This document shows, in pieces, positions 8,201 through 16,042 of a stretch of DNA of 39,586 nt (position 1 is the first letter of the stretch; each line of letters starts with the position of its first letter). The DNA lies in assembly GCF_023656545.1 (NCBI RefSeq), contig NZ_JAMOKF010000018.1, positions 1 to 39,586 of the forward strand. Direction: 5' to 3'. Origin of the DNA: Micromonospora phytophila. Its GTDB lineage: Bacteria > Actinomycetota > Actinomycetes > Mycobacteriales > Micromonosporaceae. The translations under genes and the position numbers were made by a program. The notes beneath the pieces were generated by a model. It was not told the DNA's origin, searched no databases, and saw only the letters and a program-made list of their open reading frames with translations.

Positions 8201-10351
8201 CTCCACGTGCGGGCGCACCTCGGCCAGCTCCTGGTGCCCCTCGGGCAGCCGGAGGCCGAAGTCGTAGAGGTAGACGCGGCCGTCGATCCGGTCCACCTCG
8301 TACGGGTGCTCGTCGACCACCTGGACGCCGAGCGAGTGCAGCACCGGCAGCACCGCCGACAGCATCATCGGCTCGCCGTAGCGGTAGACCTTGAACCGGA
8401 CGTCCATCATCTCGGCCAGGTCCGCGCCCGGCACCCGGGACCCGCCGCGGGGCGCCAGCTGCTTGCGGAACAGGTGCATCTCCAGCTGGCCGGGCTCCTC
8501 CAGCAGTTCCAGCTTGGCCAGGTCCTTCATCGCCTCGTACGGCGTGTGCCCGTCCTTGTAGCCCTCCGGGAACGCGTCAGCGTACCGGCTGAACAGGTGC
8601 TTGGCCTGCTCGTCGCCGAGCTTGCGCTCCAGCACCAGCCGGTAGTCGTCGTCCCAGAGCCGGGTCGCGTCGGCCAGTTCCTCGGCGAGCAGGTCGGCGT
8701 CGATGTCGCCCGGCGGCTTGGTCGGGTCGGTGCGGACGATGAAGTGCACCCGGGCCAGCATCGACTCGGTGACCCGGGTGGTGTAGTCCACCCCGACGCC
8801 GTTCAGCTCACGGAGCAGGATGTCCTGCATGCGCAGCCGGTTCTGGGTGGTGAACCGGTCCCGGGGCAGGTAGATCAGGCAGGAGATGAACCGCCCGTAC
8901 GCGTCGCGGCGCAGGAAGACCCGCAGCTGCCGGCGGCCGGCCATCCGCAGCACGCCGATCACCGCGTGGTAGAGGTCGTCGGTCTTGATCTGGAACAGCT
9001 CGTCGCGCGGGTAGGTCTCCAGGATCTGGAGCAGGTCCTTGCCGGAGTGGCTGCGCTGGCTCAGCCCGGAGCGGTCCAGCACCTCGGCCACCTTGCGGCG
9101 GACCACCGGCAGCTCGCGCACGCTGGTCCGGTACGCGGCGGTGGAGAACAGGCCCAGGAAGCGCCGCTCCCCGACCACCTCGCCCGCCTCGTTGAAGATC
9201 TTGAACCCGATGTAGTCGAGGTAGGCGGAGCGGTGCACGGTGGCCCGCGAGTTCGCCTTCGTGATGATCAGCAGGCGCTTCTCGGTGACCTTGTCGTGCG
9301 CCTCCGGCGGCATCGAGGAGAGCGCCCGGGGCTCGGTGGAATCCTGACGCAGGATGCCCAGCCCGGTGCCGAGCACCGCCTCCAACGCCTTGCCGCCCGG
9401 CTGGCCGTCGCCGGCGGGCACGTCGACCAGGCGGTACTCGCGGTAGCCGAGGAACGTGAAGTGGTCGTGCGCCAGCCAGCGGAGCAGCTCCACCGAGTCG
9501 GTGATGTCCTTCTCCGGCACCGGCGGCCGGTTGTCCGACGTCCGGGCCGAGGCGAGCTCGTCGGCGAGGGCGAGGGACCGCTGGCGCATCTTCGGCCAGT
9601 CCTCCACCGCCTCCCGCACGTCGGTGAGGACCCGCTGGAGTTCCCGGCGCAGGTTCTCCCGCTCGCGGGCGTCGCGGACCGGGTCGATCTCGACCCGCAT
9701 CCAGCTCTCGATCAGGTCACCGGCGATGGCGTCGTCGGGCTCCACGTCGGCGGAGACCTCGGTCAGCCGGCCCAGCGGCTCACGCCGGACCACCACCAGC
9801 GGGTGGACCAGCAGGTGCACGTCGAGGTGGTGGGAGTTGAGCAGGGCGGTCACCGAGTCCACCAGGAAGGGCATGTCGTCGGTGACGATCTCGATGACGG
9901 TGTGGTGCTGGTCGGCGTCGGGCTCGTGGATGCGGAGCTTCAACTCCCCCGGCACCCGTTGCTGGGCCAGGTCCCGGTGGGCGCGGGCCGCGTCGAGCAT
10001 CTCCTCGGCGGTGAAGCCGATCAGCTCCTCGTCCGGCGCGTACCGCCAGAAGCGGCTGACCAGGGTCGCCGCGTCGTGGTCGTCGCCGGCGAGCGCGACG
10101 GCCTGGGCCACCAGGCGCTCCGCGTTCGGTACGGGTTCGTCGAGTTCGCCGTCCTCCGCGTCGTCGGCCAGCGCGTCGGCGGGCAGGCCCAGATCGTAGA
10201 GCGTGTCGATACTCGAACCGGTCATCCCGGTCACTCCTGTGTCGAGTCGGCCGGGGCCGTCCCCGTCGGTCGCCGAATCGAAGCTGTCGTCCCGGCCGGT
10301 GTCAGCCTGCCGGAGGTCGGGTCCCGGTTTGATCGCCGGACGCCGGTCCAT
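5279..10351 (-). CDS. NAD-specific glutamate dehydrogenase, large (180-kDa class)
   Basis: This 1,690-residue cytosolic enzyme interconverts glutamate with 2-oxoglutarate plus ammonia, mainly in the catabolic direction. Its size matches the L_180 GDH class known from Streptomyces clavuligerus, Pseudomonas and mycobacteria. The first 700 residues are regulatory, with ACT-like segments ([19 protein letters not shown]). The GDH core follows, with [24 protein letters not shown], the substrate-lysine motif VGAKGGF (Lys near 932) and [15 protein letters not shown] (near 1060), then a long helical C-terminal region. I chose the ATG at 10351 because GGGGAG lies eight bases upstream; a GTG three codons earlier is too close to it. 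The gene is divergent from the PBP gene. In mycobacteria this enzyme is controlled by GarA, but no GarA is visible here. Confidence 0.93.
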   Translation of the reverse strand: [1690 protein letters not shown]

Positions 10352-10449
10352 CGGTGCCACTCCCCTCGACCCACCGCGTTGTGGGTCACTCTGCCGCCCA
10401 GCCTAGGCCCTGCCGTTCTGCCCCTTCGTCGGCGGACCGCAGTGCGGAC

Positions 10450-10463
10450 GTCCGGATCCGGAC
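10450..10463. promoter_or_regulatory. Perfect 14-bp palindrome in the GDH/PBP divergent region
   Basis: GTCCGGATCCGGAC is a perfect dyad located 99 bp upstream of the GDH start and 179 bp upstream of the PBP start. It could be an operator, but short palindromes arise readily at this GC content. Confidence 0.25.
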
Positions 10464-10641
10464 TTCGTCCTTTCACCCGTTGCGGGTACGAGGTTGGCCG
10501 GTCCCGGAGTACCCCGCCTCTGGTTGTTCATCACACAGTCGCGGGTCCGTCTTTTCGCACGTCGGCCCCCAGTGGGGGACGATGCGGACGCCCCCGCCGT
10601 ACTACCGTGCAGGGCAGTTCCGAGATCGGAGGATCCGCTCC

Positions 10642-12597
10642 ATGCGCCTGTCGTACCCCCGTCGTCACCGGCTCCGCAGACCGCTCGCGCTGCTCGCCGC
10701 CACCGCGCTCGTCGCTGGCGCGCTCACCGCGTGCTCCGACGACGACGGGCCGGAGCGCAGCGTCGACGCCTTCCTGACCGGCTGGCGCTCCGGCGACCTC
10801 CAAGCGGTCGGCTTCGTCGACCCGACCGGCGCGAAGGTGCCCGCGGCCGACGTCTCCCGCGAGATCAAGGAGCTCTCCGGGGAGTTGGCGGCCACCCCGC
10901 CCGCGCTGACCCGGCAGGGCGACCCGAAGATCACCGCGGACATCGCGACGGCGGTGGTCAAGGTCGAGTGGACCCTGCCGGGCGACACCCGCTGGGCGTA
11001 CGACCGGCAGGTGCGGCTCAGCCGCGGCGGCGACCAGGAGTGGCGGGTCATCTGGGAGCCGCGGCTGGTGCAGGAGCAGCTCGCCCGCGGTGACCGGCTC
11101 GGGCTGCGCCGGGACACCGGCCCCCGGGCCGGCGTGCTCGACGCCGCCGGCCAGCCGATCGTGGCGCCCCGCCCGGCGGTCCGGGTCGGGTTGCAGCCCA
11201 ACCAGGTGACGGACCTGCCGGGGGTGACCCGCAAGCTGGACGCGGCGTTCAAGGCGATCCGGCCGGCGATCACCCCACCGGTGGACCTCTCCGGCCTGCC
11301 CAACCGCCTCGCCGACGCCGACCCGGGCGCGTTGGTGGAGGTGGTGACGCTGCGCGAGGACGCGTACCTGCAGATCAAACCGCGCATCTACGACCTGCCC
11401 GGCACGAAGTTCCGCAGCGAGAAGCTCGACCTCGCCCCGACCCGGGAGTTCGCCCGGGCGGTGCTCGGCTCGGTCGACCCGGCTCAGGCCGACGACCTGG
11501 CCAAACACCCGGACCGCTACGCGGCCGGCGATCTGGTCGGCCACGGCGGCCTACAGGGCCGCTACGACGAGCGGCTGCGCGGCACGCCGGGGCTGACCGT
11601 GATCACCGAACGTCCCGGCCCGGACGGCACGCTGGTGCCCACCGGCACCGAGGTGTTCCGCCACGAGCCGCAGCCGGGGCAGCCGCTGAAGACCACGCTG
11701 GACGTGGCCACCCAGAACGCCGCCGACACGGCGCTGCGCGGCGAGAAGCGACGGGCGGCCCTGGTCGCGGTCCGAATCAGTGACGGCGCGGTGCTCGCCG
11801 CCGCCAACGGTCCCGGCGCGGCCGGGGAGAACCTGGCCTTCACCGCCCAGGTCCCGCCCGGCTCCACCTTCAAGATGGTCAGCGCGCTCGGGCTGCTCGA
11901 CCGGGGGGCGGTCACCCCGGACGCCACGGTCGACTGCCCGAAGACCCGCATCGTGGACGGCCGGCCGTTCAAGAACTCCGACGACTTCGAGCTGGGCCCG
12001 GTGCCGTTTCGCACGGACTTCGCGAAGTCCTGCAACACGGCGTTCACCGCGCTGGCGCCGAAGCTCGGCGCCGACGGGTTGGCCGTCACGGGTCGCTCCC
12101 TCGGCTTGGAGGGGCAGTGGGATCTCGGCCTGGACGCCTTCACCGGCAAGGTCTCCGCCAACGGCGGAGCCACCGAGCAGGCCGCCGCCGCGATCGGGCA
12201 GGGCACCACGGTGGTCAGCCCGCTGGCCATGGCCTCGGCCACCGCGGCCGTCGCCCGCGGCCGCTTCGAACAGCCGAAGCTGGTGCTGGACCCGGCCCCG
12301 GGCAAACCGGCGGCACCCGGCCCGCAGCTCAAGGCGGAGTCGGTCGCGGCGGTGAAGGCGATGATGCGGGAGGTGGTCACCGCCGGCACCGGCAGCGCCC
12401 TGAAGGACGTGCCGGGCGACCCGGTGCACGGCAAGACCGGCACCGCCGAGTACGACAACAACCCGAAGAACACCCACGCCTGGTTCGTCGGCTGGCAGGG
12501 CGACATCGCCTTCGCGGTCTTCGTCGAGAAGGGCGGCGCCAGCACCGCCACCGCCGTCCCCGCCGCCGAACGCTTCCTCCGCGCCCTCCCCACCTGA
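10642..12597 (+). CDS. Class B penicillin-binding lipoprotein (D,D-transpeptidase)
   Basis: This 651-residue protein cross-links peptidoglycan on the outer face of the membrane. The N-terminus has a basic stretch, a hydrophobic segment and the lipobox LTAC (Cys about 32), so it is probably a lipoprotein. An NTF2-like MecA_N domain (SVDAFLTGWRSGD onward) comes first, then a dimerisation-type region, then the transpeptidase domain: SxxK at Ser408 (PGSTFK), SxN at Ser463 (KSCN), KTG at Lys598 (HGKTGTAEY). This architecture matches PBP-lipo of mycobacteria (Rv2864c type) and PBP2a-like proteins. The ATG at 10642 follows GGAGG by eight bases; the frame is open further upstream but without another ribosome site. 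Followed by a long repeat-rich gap. Confidence 0.92.
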   Translation: MRLSYPRRHRLRRPLALLAATALVAGALTACSDDDGPERSVDAFLTGWRSGDLQAVGFVDPTGAKVPAADVSREIKELSGELAATPPALTRQGDPKITADIATAVVKVEWTLPGDTRWAYDRQVRLSRGGDQEWRVIWEPRLVQEQLARGDRLGLRRDTGPRAGVLDAAGQPIVAPRPAVRVGLQPNQVTDLPGVTRKLDAAFKAIRPAITPPVDLSGLPNRLADADPGALVEVVTLREDAYLQIKPRIYDLPGTKFRSEKLDLAPTREFARAVLGSVDPAQADDLAKHPDRYAAGDLVGHGGLQGRYDERLRGTPGLTVITERPGPDGTLVPTGTEVFRHEPQPGQPLKTTLDVATQNAADTALRGEKRRAALVAVRISDGAVLAAANGPGAAGENLAFTAQVPPGSTFKMVSALGLLDRGAVTPDATVDCPKTRIVDGRPFKNSDDFELGPVPFRTDFAKSCNTAFTALAPKLGADGLAVTGRSLGLEGQWDLGLDAFTGKVSANGGATEQAAAAIGQGTTVVSPLAMASATAAVARGRFEQPKLVLDPAPGKPAAPGPQLKAESVAAVKAMMREVVTAGTGSALKDVPGDPVHGKTGTAEYDNNPKNTHAWFVGWQGDIAFAVFVEKGGASTATAVPAAERFLRALPT

Positions 12598-12598
12598 G

Positions 12599-12660
12599 CC
12601 GACTCAGCCCACCAGATACGCGCTCCGCTGCAACCCTTCGAGCTGAATCGCCCACGACAT
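12599..12660 (+). repeat. Dispersed 62-bp element, copy A
   Basis: Starts just after the PBP stop with CCGACTCAGCCCACCAGATA and ends near the word CACGACAT. Copy B is the same apart from about seven substitutions and one indel. The part from GCTCC to GAGC can fold into a small hairpin. Confidence 0.85.
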
Positions 12661-12742
12661 GCCAACGACATCGCCCCCGACATCGCCGACGGCATTGGCG
12701 ACGACCGGCGATCCCCCTCACCGAACGCCCCCTACCCCTGAC

Positions 12743-12805
12743 CCGACTCAGCCCACCAGATACGCGCTCCGTTGCAACCCTTTGGAGCTGAATCGTCTAC
12801 GACAT
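12743..12805 (+). repeat. Dispersed 63-bp element, copy B
   Basis: Direct copy of the element at 12599, 144 bp downstream. It keeps the 33-base block from CCGACTCAGC to CGCGCTCCG essentially unchanged, and its core can form a GCTCC/GGAGC hairpin. Both copies have a GACATCGCCGACGGC word at or near their 3' ends. Confidence 0.85.
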
Positions 12806-12825
12806 CGCCGACGGCGTGCGCGGAT

Positions 12826-12915
12826 GGCAGCACATCCAAGCGAAGGTCACGGTTCGCGCGGCTGCGTTGCCGCAGGTGGCAGCACATCCACCGAAGGTCA
12901 CGGTTCGGGCGGCTG
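12826..12915 (+). repeat. Direct repeat, two units about 52 bp apart
   Basis: The words GGCAGCACATCCA and CGAAGGTCACGGTTCG occur in order at 12826-12856 and again at 12878-12907, each followed by GCGGCTG. The first unit has one extra base. Confidence 0.85.
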
Positions 12916-13240
12916 GTGCGCGCGGTCGGGCAGGTAGCCGACGGTGGTGTGCGGGGGTGGTGGTTCCCTTCCTCCGGCTGGTGCCGAGTGTGCGCGACGC
13001 GTCGGGTTCGGAGATGCACGTCCCGCCGGGCCAGGCCGTCGGTGATCACCAACGGGGTCAGCGACCCCCGCAGCGCCCCTCCACTTTGGCGGGCGGGCCG
13101 GCGAGCGGATGGCGCGTGCGCCGGCAAGAACATCGGCAGGCAAGTAGCCGGGAGGCGGAAAGGCCAGCTATCAGGCTGCCGGCGGGCAGGGCCGGCGAAC
13201 CGGCCGGCGGGCAGGCAAACAAGCAGGCCGGCCGGCCCGG

Positions 13241-13268
13241 CAGGCAAGCAGGCAAGCAGGCAAGCAGG
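13241..13268 (+). repeat. 8-bp tandem repeat (CAGGCAAG x3.5)
   Basis: Three exact CAGGCAAG units plus CAGG, within a wider low-complexity stretch (13135-13300) of related GGCAGGCAAG and CCAGTCAG words. Confidence 0.9.
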
Positions 13269-13309
13269 TCAGCCAGCCAGTCAGTCAGCAGCAGTCCGGC
13301 CAGCCGGCG

Positions 13310-13367
13310 AATCGTTTACGACATCAGCTCCAAAGGGCCGACACGGCGCGACTATCGCCGGGCTCCG
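13310..13367 (-). repeat. Dispersed element, copy C (inverted, diverged)
   Basis: The word CAGCTCCAAAGGG is the reverse complement of CCCTTTGGAGCTG in copy B, and the following 30 bases match the complement of copy B with several changes. Copies B and C face each other across about 500 bp. Confidence 0.6.
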
Positions 13368-13419
13368 ATCCGCTGCGTTAATGCCAGGTTGGACCGGGCG
13401 GAGCGGCTCACCACCGCGC

Positions 13420-13482
13420 GAAGCGGGCTCGGTTCCGGGTGAAGCAGGCTCGGTGCCGGGTGAAGCAGGCTCGGTGCCGGGT
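13420..13482 (+). repeat. 21-bp tandem repeat, three units
   Basis: Units at 13420, 13441 and 13462; the last two are identical (GAAGCAGGCTCGGTGCCGGGT) and the first differs at two bases. They lie just downstream of the arginase-family stop codon. Confidence 0.95.
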
Positions 13483-13502
13483 GACAGGCTTGCGGTGTGC
13501 GA

Positions 13503-14852
13503 TCAGCCGGCACCGGCCGCCGCCTGGGGCATACCGTCGTCCGTCGTGGGCAAAACGTCGCCGTCCGCCCTGGATGCGAGGTCGTCGCCCGGCGAGGGCG
13601 CCAGTGCGCCGTCAGCCGAGGACGCCCTTGCACCGTCAGCCGAGGACGCCATTGCACCGTCAGGCGAGGAGGACGCTACGGCGGCGTCCGTCGCGGGCCG
13701 GATGCCCGCCCCTGGCTCGGGCGCGCTGTCCCCGCTCCACTCGGAATCCATCGACAACGACCGCCGCAGCAGGCCGGGGCCGACCGCGCTGGGGCCGACC
13801 GCGCCGGGGCCGACCGCGCCGGGGATGATCGTGCCGGGGGTGATCACGCCGGGGCGTCCGTTGCCCCGACGAGGCCCGGGGGTGGTGGCGGGAACGGGGG
13901 CGGCCGACGGGCTCGGCAGCAGGCGGGGCGGCACCGCCTCCGGCGCGGAGACGGGGCGTAGCCCGGCCACCACCGTGTTGACGATCTCGGCTGCGTACTC
14001 GCCGTCGGGGTCGTAGTCGGGGTCGAAGACGGTCAGCTCGACGCCGAGGCAGTGCGGGGTGTCGACCAGGCCGGCGAGCAGGATCTCCAGCTCGGCGAAG
14101 GCGATCCCGCCCGGGTCGGGCGCGTCGACGGCCGGCATCACCGCCGGGTCCAGCACGTCCACGTCGATGTGCACCCAGTAGCCGGCGCAGTCGGCGAGCT
14201 GGTCGTGCGCCCACTGGGCGGTCCGCGCGGCGCCCTCGGCGCGCAGGGCCGGCACCGGGCGGGTGGTGATCCCGGCGGCCTGGAGGTCGAGGCGGTATTC
14301 GTCCTGCGCCCGGATGCCGAGCACCACCACGTCGACGTCGCGGAAGTAGGGGCGGCGACCCTCGATGGCGGCCAGGTCGGCCTGCCCGCGCCCGGTGACC
14401 AGGGCGAGGTCCTCACCGGCCGCCGCGCCCACGTAGGAGGCGTTGCCGGGGTGCCGGAAGTCGGAGTGACCGTCGACGAAGACCAGCCCGATCCGGCCGC
14501 CGACCGCCTCGCCGAGGCGATGCATGGCCAGCGCCGAGCCGAGCAGGATCGAGCAGTCGCCGCCGAGCACCACCGGGAACTCCCCCCGGTCGATGATCGT
14601 GCCGATCCGCTCGGCGAGCGCCACGGAGTAGTCGGCGATCTCCCGTGCGTGACAGACCCCGTCGCCGGGCCGCCAGTCGCCCGGGTCGTAGCGGGCCGGC
14701 GTGACGCAGCCGGCGTCGCGGGCCCGCAGCCGGGCGAGCAGACCCTGGTCACGCAGCGCGCCCGGGGCCTTGGCGCAGCCGGGGACCGACGTGGGCGTGG
14801 GCGGGCGTAGGCCCAGGTTGGTCGGCGCGTCGAGGACGGCGATCCGGCGCAT
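13503..14852 (-). CDS. Arginase-family (ureohydrolase) protein with a repeat-built C-terminal tail
   Basis: Roughly 450 residues. Residues 1-300 form a complete arginase/agmatinase fold. Numbering from the ATG at 14855, metal motifs are GGDCS (99-102), VDGHSDF with Asp128, His130 and Asp132, and HIDVDVLDP with Asp231 and Asp233. The first motif is normally GGDHS; here the Mn-binding His is Cys101. The substrate is unknown. Residues 301-450 are a low-complexity tail: GAVGPGAVGPSAVGPG, then DGAMASSADGARASSADGALA. Typical family members end near residue 300. I favour the second of two adjacent ATGs (14852) because it sits six bases from GGAG; the first is three bases away. It lies downstream of the thioredoxin-TPR gene on the same strand. 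Confidence 0.8.
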   Translation of the reverse strand: MRRIAVLDAPTNLGLRPPTPTSVPGCAKAPGALRDQGLLARLRARDAGCVTPARYDPGDWRPGDGVCHAREIADYSVALAERIGTIIDRGEFPVVLGGDCSILLGSALAMHRLGEAVGGRIGLVFVDGHSDFRHPGNASYVGAAAGEDLALVTGRGQADLAAIEGRRPYFRDVDVVVLGIRAQDEYRLDLQAAGITTRPVPALRAEGAARTAQWAHDQLADCAGYWVHIDVDVLDPAVMPAVDAPDPGGIAFAELEILLAGLVDTPHCLGVELTVFDPDYDPDGEYAAEIVNTVVAGLRPVSAPEAVPPRLLPSPSAAPVPATTPGPRRGNGRPGVITPGTIIPGAVGPGAVGPSAVGPGLLRRSLSMDSEWSGDSAPEPGAGIRPATDAAVASSSPDGAMASSADGARASSADGALAPSPGDDLASRADGDVLPTTDDGMPQAAAGAG

Positions 14853-14921
14853 CATGAGCTCCCGTCCTCGGTGATCGGGCGGGCCGGCCGGATCGCCGGC
14901 CCGCGCTGGCGTGTTACGTGC

Positions 14922-15842
14922 TCAGAACAGGGCGCTGGCCAGTGCCCGGCGGGCCGAGGCGACCGCGGGGTCGTCCGGCCCGGCGACGGTGAAGAGGCTG
15001 ACCAGGTGCTGGCGTACCTTCTCCCGGTCGTCGCCGGCGGTCCGGCGGACCAGGCCCACCAGGCGGGCGTACGCCGCCTCGGCCTGACCGCTGAGCACCT
15101 CGATGTCGGCGGCCAGGAGCTGCGCCTCGACGTTGTCGGGGTCGGCCTGGGCGGCGGCGATCGCCGCGCCCGGGTCGGCGCCGGCCACCCGCCGGGCCAG
15201 CCCGACCTGGGCCAGGCCCGCCTCCGCCGCGGCGTCCGCGGGGGCGTCGGCGAGGATCTTCCGGTACGCCTGCTCGGCCGCGTCGAGGTCGCCGCTCATC
15301 AGGGCGTCGTCGGCCTCGTCGAGGCGGGGGTCCTCCGGCTCGGTCACGGCCACGCCGCCGGCCTTGAGCACCGCCTGGATCCACTGCCGCAGCTGCGCCT
15401 CGGGCACCACGCCGGAGAAGGCGTCGACCGGCTGGCCGCCGACCACCGCGTAGACCATCGGGATGCCCTGCACCCGGAACATCTGGGCGATCCGCGGGTT
15501 GGCGTCCACGTCGACCTTGGCGAGCACCCACGCGCCGCCATCCTCGACGGCCAGCCGCTCCAGCACCGGGGAGAGCTGCTTGCAGGGCTCGCACCATTCG
15601 GCCCAGAAGTCCACGACCACCGGTGTGGCCAGCGAACGTTCGAGGACCTCGGACTGGAAGGTCGCCTCGGTCACGTCGATGACGGTGACCCCGCCACCAG
15701 CGGGTACGCCGGGGTGGCCGGCGGAGGGACCGGCCTGGGCCGGGGCGGAGGGACGGGCAGGGGTCGGTGCGGGGGTGCGCAGCGCGCTGAGGTCGACCGC
15801 GCCGCGGGTGAAGATCGACGAGGTGATCCGTGGGTCGCTCAT
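14922..15842 (-). CDS. Thioredoxin-TPR protein (CnoX/YbbN-like)
   Basis: This 306-residue cytosolic protein has a Pro/Ala-rich N-terminus (1-50), a thioredoxin fold (51-155) with [12 protein letters not shown] (Cys84, Cys87) and a cis-Pro in QGIPMVY, then TPR-like helical repeats (about 170-300: [21 protein letters not shown] and similar). The layout matches the co-chaperone CnoX/YbbN, which hands oxidised substrates to chaperones. E. coli YbbN has lost one active Cys, but this protein keeps both, so redox activity is likely. The ATG at 15842 is preceded by a weak AGGT. The arginase-family gene follows about 70 bases downstream and may be co-transcribed. Confidence 0.88.
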   Translation of the reverse strand: MSDPRITSSIFTRGAVDLSALRTPAPTPARPSAPAQAGPSAGHPGVPAGGGVTVIDVTEATFQSEVLERSLATPVVVDFWAEWCEPCKQLSPVLERLAVEDGGAWVLAKVDVDANPRIAQMFRVQGIPMVYAVVGGQPVDAFSGVVPEAQLRQWIQAVLKAGGVAVTEPEDPRLDEADDALMSGDLDAAEQAYRKILADAPADAAAEAGLAQVGLARRVAGADPGAAIAAAQADPDNVEAQLLAADIEVLSGQAEAAYARLVGLVRRTAGDDREKVRQHLVSLFTVAGPDDPAVASARRALASALF

Positions 15843-15950
15843 GGTTACCTAGTCTCGCACGCGCTCCGCCGAACTCAGATCAACCGCGACGGCGACAGTT
15901 GCAACTCTCACCCTGCCCACCGCCCGTACGCTTCCGCCGCCGCCCCACCC

Positions 15951-16025
15951 CGCGATCGTGCCGGCGGCGGGCCCGGGCGGACGCGGCGGGTGCCGCGCCG
16001 TCGGGACCCGCCGGGCACGATCGCG
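15951..16025 (-). terminator. Inverted repeat between icmA and the thioredoxin gene
   Basis: A perfect 12-bp inverted repeat (CGCGATCGTGCC at 15951-15962; complement at 16014-16025) encloses a GC-rich foldable interior. It lies just past the icmA stop, so it probably ends that transcript on the minus strand. Confidence 0.55.
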
Positions 16026-16042
16026 CAGGGGGACGGGGGTGG

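Larger units (their letters stand above)
12598..13502. other. 905-bp gene-free, repeat-rich interval
   Basis: No reading frame here has protein-like composition on either strand. It holds three copies of a roughly 60-bp element (two direct, one inverted), a 52-bp-period direct repeat, an 8-bp tandem repeat and a 21-bp tandem repeat ending 20 bp from the arginase-family stop. Each is listed separately. Confidence 0.75.

Noticed and set aside
5216..10777. 1,853-codon open frame on the plus strand opposite the glutamate dehydrogenase gene
   Set aside because: It is the antisense shadow of a high-GC gene: the composition is dominated by Arg, Gly, Val, Asp and His, with no domain, while the minus strand encodes a full NAD-GDH with all motifs.
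13241..13482. Short regular repeats considered as a CRISPR array or origin iterons
   Set aside because: Units of 8 and 21 bp are contiguous with no unique spacers, and no replication or cas genes are near.
12772..14016. Plus-strand frame of 414 codons across the repeat region and the arginase-family gene
   Set aside because: Composition shifts with each repeat, no conserved domain, and the 3' half is antisense to a real metal-site-containing gene.
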